Source of the DNA: Ricordea florida
Taxonomy: Eukaryota; Cnidaria; Anthozoa; Corallimorpharia; Ricordeidae
Direction: 5' to 3'
Length of the DNA: 64,000 nt
Assembly (NCBI GenBank): GCA_949710005.1
Contig: OX453283.1
Coordinates: forward strand, 20,245,504 to 20,309,503
Both the position numbers and the translations under genes were made by a program. The notes beneath the pieces were generated by a model. That model worked only from the letters and a program-made list of their open reading frames with translations, had not been told where the DNA came from and did not search any database. This document shows, piece after piece, positions 21,867 to 32,002 of this stretch (positions are counted from its first letter, which is position 1; each line of letters begins with the position of its first letter).

Positions 21867-24800
21867 TTATATTGGAAAACTATAGATTGTATATGAATTA
21901 TAAATAGATAAAAAGGAGAAAATTATAGATTTGTCCTTGCCTTGTTGATAAAAAAACTTTTTACAATGAGATACAAACTGTTTATATTCTGTGCAGTTCT
22001 TATATGAGACTGGTAAGCTGTTAAAAACTTTGGCCGCCTGGTCTTGTAATGTGCCTGAGTGTTTTGGCACCTCCAGGCTCACAGCTGCAGATGATCTTAA
22101 AGTCCTGTTTGGATGGCGGACAGTGACCCTGAGATATGCCGGCCAGTTTACATCATACAAGGCTTTGAAAGTAGTCTTGCAAAGATTAAGATCCCTGTTC
22201 TCATTGAAGGGCAACCAGCCAAGGTCTATAATGTCAGGTGTTTTCGCATATCTTTTTATGACAAAACTGGCAGCAGCAAGTTGCACTCGTTGCAGACGAC
22301 GCAATAGATAATTGGGTAGTTGATGGTATACAATGTCATTGTAGTATAACTTTGACAAGATCAAACATTCCGCTAACTGTTTTCTTACATGAAATGGAGC
22401 AAGATTTCTAAGGTTTCTAAGGACAGAAAGAGTGTAGTAACTACATGAGATTTTTGACTGAATGTCTTCATTCCATTTTAAGTTCTCTTGAAATGTTGTC
22501 CCCAGCAACTTGGTAGATGTAAGTCTCTCAAGTTTTTTACCTCCTGCTGACAGATTAGTTGGGTAGGCGTCAAGCTCGTGCACGCGAGAAAGCTGTTTGG
22601 TAGAAAACAATACCACCTTGGTTTTCTTGGCATTCAAGGAGAGGTTACAGCTTGATGACCAAGAAGCAAGACTGTCAAGAGCCTTCTGTAGTTTTTCCTC
22701 TCCGGCCTTTAAGTTAGCAGGTTTCTCATGGATGTATATAGTTGTGTCATCTGCATATTGATAGGATTTAATGGAATCCAAGTTGTCTGATAGATCATTG
22801 ACATAAATATTGAACAAAACTGGCCCAAGTATAGAGCCTTGCGGAACTCCAAAGGTAACGTTTACATAGTTCGAAACCTTGTCATCAATTTGGACAAACT
22901 GTTGTCGTCCGGTCAGGTAGCTAATCAGCCATCTCAAATAGTCTTTTGAAAAACCAATACTGTGCATCTTCTTCAAAACAGTCTCGTAGGCAACAGTGTC
23001 AAATGCCTTAGAATAATCAGCTAACACAGCCATGGTGACCTCACCTCTCTGCATGGCCTGGAGAATATCGTCTCTCATGGCCAATAGCACTGTGGTGGTG
23101 TTATGTCCCTTCCTATAAGCACTCATGGAATCCTTAAGAATACCATTTGTGGGGTTTGAAAGGAAGTCAGCTTTCTGCTTCAAAACAAGGCGCTCGAATA
23201 CCTTTGACAGTACAGGTAGTATGGAGATAGGTCTGAGGTCATTCTTTGATTTGATGTCGTTAACTTTAGGTATGGGGCTGATGCGTGCTATCTTCCACTG
23301 TCTTGGAAAGACTTGCTTAGAAATGCAGTTGTTTAAGATATTTGTGAGTGGAGATGCAAGACTTTCCGCAACCATTTTCACGAACTTAACAGGAATGTTA
23401 TCTGGGCTGCAAGAACAATCGCTCCTCATAAATTTGATTTCTTTAATGACCTCTGCGCATGTCACTGGACGCATACAGAAAGCGTCTTCCTTGTCAACAG
23501 GGAAAGAGTTCACCAAATCAAACAATTTTTCAATGGATTGAGCTTCGGCTCCAGTTACTCTTTCAGCTGTAGACCCGAAAAAGGCATTCAACTCGTCCGG
23601 GTCCGCTGTGAGTGGCTGTGGGCTGGGGTGCAGTATCCTATGTATGACTTGCCAAACTTGTTTTGGTTTTTTGGATGAGAGTGCTTTTTGATAAAATTCG
23701 CGTTTGGTTTTCTTGATATAAGTCTTGAGAGCATTTCTTTTCTCACGGTACGCCGCCCATGTACTTTCACTTTTGTCAGTGCGCGTGCGAGTGCGCAATA
23801 ACTGGCAGTCCCTCTGGAGTTGTTTGATATTAAGTTCTTTGAGCCATGGGGCTGGGGGGCGGGAAACCCTTGTTCGTTTGAGCGGAGCGTGACGGTTGAT
23901 GCATTCGCGACAAAGTTTGCTCAACATTTCTAGCTGTTCGTCAGGATCATCGCTTGAGTAGATGACACTTAGGGGAAGCTCAGCAAAGTCTCTAGTAAAG
24001 GCGTTCTGATCAAAGTTCTTTTCATGACGAATATACTTGTATCGCGGTACGAATCTGTTGACGCGGACATTTAGGCATGCGTACGGAGCATCATGATCGC
24101 TTATCATTAGACCACGAATGACATCAGTGTGTGTCACCTGTCGGGGAAGATTGGTGATTATGTGATCAAGAAGCGTTTCTGACCTTCTGGTAATGCGCGT
24201 TGCTTCGGTAACAATCTGCTTCAAATTTACGGCGTCCAAGAACTCTAAAAATCTTACAGCATCAGGGGCATTTGGTCGCAACAAATCCACATTTAGATCT
24301 CCTGTGAGAGCAAGCATACCGTCCCATGATGAAACAAGATCGGTTACTAGACACTCAAAGAGTTCCAACCAGTCCCTGTAGGGAAGAATTAACTCTGAAC
24401 GGTAAAGGACACCGAAGAGAACTTTGCTGTTTTTGTTGCGTCCTGGTAATTCTAGCCACAGATGTTCAAGAGAAGGATATCTTTCCTCAATGTCAGTGCG
24501 TCGTTTGAACTTAATCGACTCCTTGATATATACTCCAACACCACCCCCCTTGATCTTATCTCTGTTATTAAATGCATGAGTATAACCGGGAATAGTGACG
24601 TGTTGGAGAAGAAGACTGTTGTTTTTGAGCCAAGTTTCACTCATAGATATAATGTCGAAAGAGTAGCGTTCAATTGCTATCAGTAGATGATCGAAGGTGG
24701 AAACCATGCTTTGGGTATTAATATGCACAACGCTAAGATTTTTGCTGTTGCGCTTCAATGCGTCCAAGTGCGGATCTTCAAATTCTACATCAGTTGTATT

Positions 24801-25320
24801 ATTAGACACCCTCGTGAGCATCGGAAAACTCTTCACAGAAGAAGGGAAGTACAGAGATGGTACACTCTTGGCATGTCCATTCTACGGCTTTCGCAGAGCG
24901 CAGATGCTTCAAGTAGCTGAGCTGAACGCAACTTGCATGTGTTGTGTTAAAACAAATATTGCACTGCAAACGCTTCTGATTGCAACGAACAGTCTTCCCG
25001 CACTGAGGGCACACCGGTGCTGGTGTACGCCGAGGTCGCAGAGCTTCCGCTTTTTCAGTTTCGGGACCTGGATTTTGAGCAACATCGCCTGCAATCAATA
25101 GTAGCTGGAACGTTGCAGTGCTATTGCTATAATAGCAGACGCGTGACTTTGTTCTTCGTTTTCGTGACAGCTTTGTTGTCCATGCCTGGCGGCCCCTTGG
25201 GAGGACTTGATTAGGCGACATTCCAGGCATGCAAATTTTGTTTCTCCCTTGACTTTGAGTCGGCTGGCCATGCTGGAAATAACCAAAGGTTTTCGACAAG
25301 GGAAAGGTCGTTTTGATCAA
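21867..25320 (-). pseudogene. LINE protein: 2A-like motif, PHD finger, AP endonuclease, reverse transcriptase
   Basis: Two long frames differ by a single shift near 24836-24850. The upstream frame (from 25320) carries GDVAQNPGP at 25063-25089, a 2A-like recoding motif except that the usual Glu is Ala, then a PHD-type finger (CPQC, CNIC, H, C, WTCQEC). The downstream frame is open for about 989 codons: endonuclease motifs SETWL, GDLNVD and SDHDAP, then reverse transcriptase with GVPQGSILGPVLF and the catalytic YADDT. Aside from the shift I see no stop, so this copy is recent. The 2A would split the N-terminal zinc protein from the enzyme during translation, as shown for related elements. Start codon uncertain; the frame has an ATG-like start only upstream of the 2A. 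Confidence 0.88.
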
Positions 25321-25354
25321 ACGACCTTTCCCTTTTTGATCAAACGACCTTTCC
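25300..25354. repeat. Hairpin plus direct repeat at the LINE 5' side
   Basis: GGGAAAGGTCGTTT at 25300-25313 pairs perfectly with 25319-25332 around a 5-base loop, and the 21-bp block 25311-25331 is repeated directly at 25334-25354. It may be repeated 5'-UTR units of the LINE. Confidence 0.8.
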
Positions 25355-26255
25355 GAGATGAATCAAACTATCATAAAAATCATTATTTAAGATTACAAAT
25401 AAGATAGCTAATGATTAAACAGTGCCTGAACATTACTTCATATATAGCATATGCGGTACACTGCATCTGAAGTGACTTGGTCTTACCATAGCTACTATTT
25501 TAATGTCAACAACAGGGTACAGTGCTGCACCACGTACTGTTGACAGACACATATCAATGCTTAGAAAGAACTATCCATGTCACCTTGAAGACAAAGCGAA
25601 GATTGCAGTTGAAGTAAGCATATCCAATCATTTACATTAATGATGCAAATATGTACACAACAGGTAGAGCCTGCAAACAGAAATTCAATGCGATCGTTCG
25701 AACTCAACAAAATGGAGTGCTATGTTCTGTTGAAGTAAAAGAGAAACAAAGGTGCAAGTACATAGAAAATTACTGAAATTCCACTGGAAACATTTTAGGA
25801 GAGAGAGTAAGTCCTTTTTGAGGTGGCTACTCGCCTATAAAGCTGCAAAAATCACGCTCACAGCCGGGTAATTTTCCCTGCTCCCGGCTTTTATCTACAT
25901 CCCTGATACAATACAAGTTATTACAAGGCCGTGTTATTAAGAACACGTTTTGCTCCACTCGGTGCGAAAGAAAAAATCAACAGAAAAAAAAAATGAAACA
26001 GAGAACCAATGATTTCATGTATTTTTTTCTTTTTCAGAGTGAGTGCTTCATCATGCTTCTTATAGATGACTTCCACAATATATATACTATTCGTATGCCA
26101 CAAAACCACCTGAAGCTTTCAATAGCAACACACATGACATCAGCCCTGTTGGACATTCACCCATCTATAAAAGCAACAAGACTACCACAGGATAGAACTT
26201 TCATACACTGCAGCCCCACTGTGTTGAAAGATGGAGCATACAAAGAATGTGTTAC

Positions 26256-27655
26256 ATACATACATACAGACTTTATTGGAACTCCCTTTAACAGGGCTTT
26301 TCAGTCACAATAAACTAACTATTAAAAAATACTAAAACTTACTTACAATAACAATTTAAATTTAAAATTGAATTAATTGTTATAAAACATATTCTTAAAA
26401 AGAGTCTTCTTAAAACTATTAATTTCTTTGATATTCTTAATGTTCTCAGCTAGCCCATTCCATTCCCTTGGACCCTGATAGGAAAACGCCCTTCGTCCTG
26501 TTGACAGTCTACATTGGGGAACCACAAAATTATTACATCCCCTTGTGTTCCTATTGTGAACTGCTGAACATTTAACAAAATATTTAACTAAATAATCTGG
26601 AGCTAGACCATTTACACATTTGAATGCTAAAACTAAATCATTAAATAAAACTTTCTCTGTAACATCTAACCATCTAAGAGATCTCCGACCTTGAGATATA
26701 TAGTCAAACTTCCTTAACCCTAATACAACTCTGGCTGCAAAGTTCTGCACCAACTGTAGTTTGTGTAGATTACGTTTAGATGTGTTCCCCCACACTGAGG
26801 AACAATAAAACAATTTACTGAAAACGAAGCTATTTATAAGTAATAAAATTGTTTTCTTGTCTAAGAGATGTTTAATTCTTCTGATATGTACCAACTGGTT
26901 CATGCAACTAGAAGCTGTCTTAGAGATATGTACATCATAAGTAAGACAATGGTCAATATATACCCCTAGATCCTTGGCAAACGGAACTGGTGAAATAGTT
27001 TTGCCTAACAAAGACAATGAAATAGGAGGTAGCCTCTTTATAAGTTGTGCTGAGCCAACAACCACTAGTTTTGTCTTGTCAGGGTTTATGAGTAGAGCAT
27101 TTGTTGCGCACCATTTGCTGATATTCCTAAGATCTTGGTTTACAGCTGCCATAGCACTTGATGAAGCTGATACAGAAAATTTAAAGTACAATTGACTATC
27201 ATCAACATACGCAGCAGCTTGACTGTAGGTAATAGCACTAATTAAATCATTAATATAAATTGTAAAAAGCACTGGACCCAAGATTGATCCCTGAGGTACT
27301 CCATTTGTTAAGGGTAACATTTCTGAAACAGAATCTTCGTATCGTATCCTTTGATATCTACTAGATAGATAGCTGCTAAACCAGGAAACCGCCGAAGCTT
27401 TAAGGCCAAGTTTTCGTAGTTTTTCTAACAATAGATTATGATTAAGACTGTCAAAAGCTTTTGACATATCAAGCAGTACAAGTAACGAGGCTGATTTTTC
27501 ATCAATTGCTTTCAAAAGATTGTCTGAAACATTAATGAGGGCAGTTTCTGTTGAATGCATTTTCCTATTACCACTTTGGTAGAGCGACAGTTTATCATTC
27601 GTTGTTAAAAATTCCACAAGCTGCTTGTGTGCCAGTCTCTCACTTACTGGGTAAC
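26256..27655 (-). mobile_element. 5'-truncated CR1-like LINE inserted in a coding exon
   Basis: A minus-strand reverse transcriptase frame (about 27650 to the natural stop near 26373) has FRKNHST-type motifs (SGNRKMHSTETAL), DMSKAFDSLNH, GVPQGSILGPVLF and the catalytic YVDDS, and an intact C-terminus. The first part of RT and the endonuclease are missing. Downstream is AATAAAGTCTG followed by a (TATG)n tail at about 26252-26266. The flanking plus-strand sequence on both sides is coding for the DUF6589-like protein (KDGAYKEC before, ENVNTVVQNLKEW after), so the LINE interrupts an exon. Boundaries are accurate to about 10 bp; no clear target duplication. Confidence 0.88.
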
Positions 27656-30201
27656 GTTGGCGGTATATCCCAAGAGAATGTAAATACAGTAGTTCAAAAT
27701 CTGAAGGAGTGGAGATCAACCTTTTTAGCATCTGTGCCTGAATACTGCAGACTACATGGAGACAGGGTGCAGAGTCAGTTAAGGGCATTCAGAGTATACC
27801 ATGACCTGGCACATGAGGAGCTATGTAAACTAAATAGCTGCCATCTTGTGGATGAATTTGAGCACCCTTTGAAGTCCATGGAGCATTACAAATTTGCCAT
27901 AGATCACACACTTAACAATACTGGCGAGCACCTTCACCCATTTATGGCACAGTTTGCTCTCCCTTTTCCTGGGGATTGGGCTTCTTATCACTTTACCAAA
28001 AAGCTAATTGCCCAAGAAAGCATGAAAAGTACCACAAGCCACTATAAATCCATAATTCCAGAGCAAGGTCCATTCCATGTAAACTTGAATGCTGTTGACG
28101 ACATTATCTCAGTTTATCACTTCTTTTTTTCAACAATATATAATAATGTGTTTGGAAGTGTATTGCCTGGAAAGCCCAAAACATTTCGAGCAAACCTGCT
28201 CCTAATTGGTACCCTGTGCGGCTGGCTCCTAATTAGAGAAAAAGTTTTACAAACATTTAAACTTTGCAAAGACCTGGAGTTTGGCGCATCATACACATCT
28301 TGGAAGAAGTTCTCCCACTTGTTTTCTTTCAATATGGAATTGTTTTCCGATCTGGCAAGCTAGAAGATTATGAGTTTCTTATGTTTAGGTTCCTTATTAT
28401 CTTTATAATATGGAACCGTCACCATTATGACAAGTCTACCTTATCGATGTTAAATGACCTGTGTCACCAAAAGAAACTGTTCCCTGGATATTTTAATTTC
28501 AAGAAGAGATGGCTTGCCCTTATCACTGAAAAGAAGGTGGAAATTTGGCATTCTTTGTTACGTTTCCACATCAGAGACCACTACATTGCCAATGAAATAA
28601 GAGAAGCGGCAATTGGTATAGCAGCATCACATACTGCAAAATCATTCTTTGGCAACTTTATATGACCTTATTTACGTGGTGGCAACTCTGAAAAAAACCT
28701 GAAACTTGTTGCTGGGAGATCAGCTGAGGCAGTTCTGAAAATCTTTGTTTCCATTGGAAAGAATATAGGAAAATCCAAAAAGTTAATGCAGACTTAGATA
28801 TTTAATTATGCAACTTGACAGCACTGTGATACACAACACACTCCCCTCTGCCAAGACTATTGGTGTGGCTGGCTAGTGCTTAAGTGTGCCTTGTTAGAAA
28901 TTGACTGATATTGAATGATCTTTTTTAGTTGCCACAGGAAACAACAAGATCAGGGAAGCCAAGGGGAAAACCCAAATTCCACCTACAAACGTTTGACACC
29001 ACTATTGAGGACAAGGCCTTACCTCTATCATACAAGTTTTCTAATGAATATCCTGGCAGGTTTCCAGATCCAAATACTCCCTGTGATTACAAGAGATGTC
29101 ATGTAGAAACCAAAACTGAAGAAGTCATCCGGCTACCTTGCTTTCACACCTACCACAGGTCCTGTCTAATCCAGTCTGAAAATAGGTGCCCCGATTGTTT
29201 TAAACCATTCTGTGACCATCTTGCAAGCTTAACAAGAACATTTAATAATTCTCTATTAGCATCCACAAACAGCTCCTCCAATTCAAACAGTGCATCATCT
29301 GATGAAAATGTAAACATTGGTGAAGATGATGATGATGAAATTCCAGTAGTACTATGGATCAGAACAGTGGTATACACATATGGACAATGTTCTAGGAGAA
29401 ATACATATTCCACAGCCTGTGCAAAGAACCATCCACACAACACAAACTATTTCTCCAGATCAGCAACAAGCGAGAGCAACCAATACTACTCATACTACTA
29501 CTATTTACAGAGTTACAACTATCAATTTTCCAAGTGGCAAATTTTGGTTCTTTGAAAATCATATCTCACAGTCTACCTTGAATGACCAAAATGGTTCCAA
29601 TGCATGTACATTCATAGCAATTATCTTAAGTAAAGCAATTATTTCTAATTTCGCTTTTATTCCATTACCGCTAAATCAACTTTCACCAGTCTGGGGTGTA
29701 ATTATCACCAACTGCATTACACATGGCAATAATATTCATCAACGTGTCACCAGAGGTAGAGCAATTAACTTAAATGTAGCAGATGCTGCCTCTCATTTAA
29801 CATCACTCGGCCCCTTGAATGTTGAGGAACCATTAGATGTGGACTTCACATCTCAAAATCCAGAAGTTCCCCAATCATCGCTGGCCTTTTATCTACAGCG
29901 ACTAGTGCGGGAACACCATTTAGCAGCAGTAGTGATTATAAACAATATGTCTGTCTGCTTCTTGGGGAGAGGAAATCACCTGATTCTCCTTGACAGCCAT
30001 CTCCATGGACCATATGGTGCTCTTGTTGGAACAACAAGTCTGGAAAATATTGAACAGTTTTTGGTTGAGTGTAAGCAGTGGCTCAGCCCTAATGTTACAA
30101 TGTGCAGTGCAGTCCTTGGTAGCCAACTCTTAATGCAGTTTATCACAAAGGACCAGTTCAAGGTTAGTGAATGTATAAATGTTCCAACAAAGGCGAAGTA
30201 A

Positions 30202-30998
30202 GTTGGATGAAGAGGCACACTTTGAATACAACAGCAATAGCGCCTACGATACATGTGGAAGACCTGAACACATATCACACTCTTTGACAAATTTTGTTTG
30301 CAAAAACGGGTAAGGGAATGAAACGATCAAGTTCAAAACAACTTGTATCAGAAATCAGTTTTAATCAATTTGCTCTCGTTGATTTTCAATTATGCTGGTA
30401 ATGATTGAATTCTATTTAAAACTAACATGCAACCGTAACTACAGAATTCAAAATAATTACCGAGACATCTCTTCACTTGTTTACCTGGCTAAACAAATAC
30501 GAACTTCATTATTTAACGTAACACTAGACAGAAGTCGCAAAGCGTACAGCGTATGATGATTTGAATCGAGAGTGTCGCAAACAGCCGATAAGAATGTGAT
30601 ACTCGCGAATGAAATATTGACATTTGATATCCACAAAGTTCATTTTCCGTAAATTGTAAACTACAAAAAGAAAACCATGTTCACAGTTCCATACATCAGA
30701 AGTTCCATCGGACATCAGACGAGTATCATGGTACAGAGAGACCAGGTAAAAAGACATTTAAAAAAAAAAAAAATTGTCCACTTACTGACACTGGACCAGC
30801 CATGATCGCTCGAGAGTTGGATGTCTTCGTCTTTGTAGAGGCATCGCAGCTTCATGAGATGTTCATGACATGTAAATACTTTTGAAATTAGTATTCTAAG
30901 GGCAAATAGGCAGATCACACTGCCCAAACAGAATAGACTTTTTGCATTCACGTGCTAGAACCCGCCATCTTGGAGAATGAAAGCCACGCATGCGCACT
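30202..30998. other. 3' flank of the DUF6589-like gene inside the large element
   Basis: After the stop at 30199-30201 the plus strand shows no further coding signal. A weak two-exon minus-strand gene is possible (separate entry). Confidence 0.5.
30524..30855 (-). CDS. Possible small two-exon gene at the right end
   Basis: On the minus strand an ATG at 30855 opens 23 codons ending at a strong GTAAGT donor (30785). A TTTTTGTAG acceptor near 30663 leads into a frame (YNLRKMNFVDIKCQYF) that ends at a TAG near 30524. The phases agree and the total is about 73 codons. The protein is not recognised. It would be transcribed from the right terminal repeat towards the DUF6589-like gene. Chance is a real alternative for so short a gene. 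Confidence 0.25.
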
Positions 30999-31015
30999 GT
31001 TTGACCGCTGTGTTA
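30999..31015 (-). repeat. Right terminal inverted repeat of the 17.6-kb element
   Basis: Read inward on the minus strand it begins TAACACAGCGGTCAAAC. The subterminal stretch just inside has a TGCGCATGC motif (NRF1-like), and at 30961-30978 the plus strand carries CCGCCATCTTGG (YY1-like), so this end may also act as a promoter. Confidence 0.75.
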
Positions 31016-31606
31016 GCGCGGCCAATTCTAGCCAGATTCCTTCGCTTTAAAGATCGCGAGCAAATACTCGCTCTGGGCTCCCGTCTCAAAGAAACGAATT
31101 TCCAGATGTTCAGGGATCTTCCTCAAGAATTAGTAACACGGAGGAGTAAACAAATAGAATAGAATAGAATAGAATAGAATAGAATAGAATAGAATAGACT
31201 TTATTGAAAATACATGGCAGCCATTAGGCTGAATTGCGTATTTATGTACAAAATATTAATACTCTAATTACTATTAAATTAATATTTGGCAAACTATAAA
31301 ATCTAAAATTATGTACAAAATTAAGCAAAAAGGCAAACTCTAAAAAATGGACTAAAAAGTATCAACATTAAGACTTGACGATATAATAAAAGTGTTCTTG
31401 GCTCGATTCGTTTTAACTTTAGGGACATCAAAGGTTCTCGTACGCCTTAAAGTGTATCTAGTAGATTTATGTAATGGAGGGAGTAAATAATGCAGCAAAT
31501 GGACACCTTCAAGAAGGCGAAAAGGAACAACATACCCGTATCCTTTAGTAAGTCACAACCCGACAAACTCTATGTAAGAGGCAAACTTTGGCCAGTGGGC
31601 CAGGTG
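31016..31606 (+). pseudogene. L1 ORF1 protein, C-terminal part, split by a LINE tail
   Basis: Continues the ORF1 that was cut at 13394: from 31024 it reads ILARFLRFKDREQILALG, then FRDLPQELVTRRSKQ to 31156, the C-terminal RNA-binding part. A reverse-oriented LINE tail interrupts it. The frame resumes about 31541 with FSKSQPDKLYVRGK, which matches the usual end of L1 ORF1p. The 8-bp duplication at 31016-31023 belongs to the large-element insertion. Confidence 0.8.
31157..31540 (-). mobile_element. LINE 3' end with (ATTCT)n tail
   Basis: A run of AATAG units at 31157-31195 is followed by ACTTTATTG, which on the minus strand is a CAATAAAGT end plus pentanucleotide tail. Minus-strand residues such as RTFDVPKVKTNRAKNTF match the C-terminus of CR1-like LINE proteins. 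Only the last few hundred bases are present. It sits within L1 ORF1. Confidence 0.75.
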
Positions 31607-32002
31607 CTTGACATTTAATTTAAGGACCAGAACTCCACGTAACCTTTTCCTTGTACTATAGGCTTTTTTGCTCTTTACCGCTTTTAGTTAAACCTTTTTC
31701 GTCATTTTAAAGATACTATAGAAGTTTGCGAGTGGAGAGAGTTCTTGCTGTGTAGACCGAACCATGGAACCAAAAGCTCATTCCTCAACTAGCTCTTGTT
31801 TAACTAAGCGTGCCTTTTTGTTGTTGTCGTTGTTTTTATCGCTTTTTTTTTCTTTTTTTGCTACCTATGCTTTCTGTCAGTAACCTATGTGTAGCTTAAC
31901 CTTTTCTCTTTTTCTTTTAAAGATTATTTTTTGATAATTTTTTTTTCTCTGGAGCAAAGATTATGTACTGTTATATGTTTATATCCATGCTAATGAGAAA
32001 CC

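Larger units (their letters stand above)
21729..25360 (-). mobile_element. CR1/L2-like LINE with 2A and PHD motifs, near full length
   Basis: The 3' end is marked on the minus strand by AATAAAC and a (TTA)n tail at 21729-21758. The 5' side reaches at least 25286 and probably the duplicated block at 25300-25354. It sits in an intron of the DUF6589-like gene, between exons 21579-21673 and 25516-25613, in antisense orientation. The order 2A-like motif, PHD finger, AP-type endonuclease, reverse transcriptase matches known APE-type LINEs of several invertebrates. No target duplication was identified, which is common for this clade. Confidence 0.88.
13650..30201 (+). pseudogene. DUF6589-like multi-exon gene with RING-like and peptidase-like regions
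   Basis: Exons with matching phase: 13650 (or ATG 13716)-13823, 14324-14374, 20448-20739, 21196-21429, 21579-21673, 25516-25613, 26038-about 26255 resuming about 27656-28780, then 28932-about 29360 and about 29380-30201. The fourth and fifth need a one-base correction at their join. Residues: an early helical region; LGLYLH-type segment seen as MGLFLHYHGASRSAIN; IDDFHNIYTIRMPQ; PFPGDWASYHFTKK. Together these resemble DUF6589 proteins of fungi and cnidarians. Next comes a Cys/His cluster spaced like a RING finger (about 29085-29215). The C-terminus has NACTFIA and HLILLDSHLHG, suggesting a Cys-His-Asp peptidase or deubiquitinase fold. Lesions: shifts near 21580, 28305 and 29360, TGA at 28663, a LINE in one exon. 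It could be a transposase or a passenger gene. DUF6589 assignment is from memory. Confidence 0.6.
13395..31015 (+). mobile_element. 17.6-kb inverted-repeat element with a DUF6589-like gene
   Basis: Seen directly: GCGCGGCC occurs at 13387-13394 and at 31016-31023 (nine bases if the preceding A is counted). The ends are inverted: GACACAGCAGTCAAAC at 13395-13410 against AACACAGCGGTCAAAC read inward from the right end. The host site is L1 ORF1; removing 13395-31015 plus one duplicate rejoins GGARP to ILARF in frame. This is strong evidence of a single insertion. Inside is one long plus-strand multi-exon gene (13650-30201), and three younger insertions (Gypsy, two LINEs) account for about 10.8 kb, leaving a unit of about 6.8 kb. 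Target duplications of 8-9 bp are known for hAT, P and Zisupton-like DNA transposons. The encoded protein is not one I can place in them. Confidence 0.85.

Noticed and set aside
13395-31015. Assembly artefact joining unrelated contigs
   Set aside because: The exact direct repeat at both junctions and the restored ORF1 frame argue for a real insertion; reads are needed to be certain.
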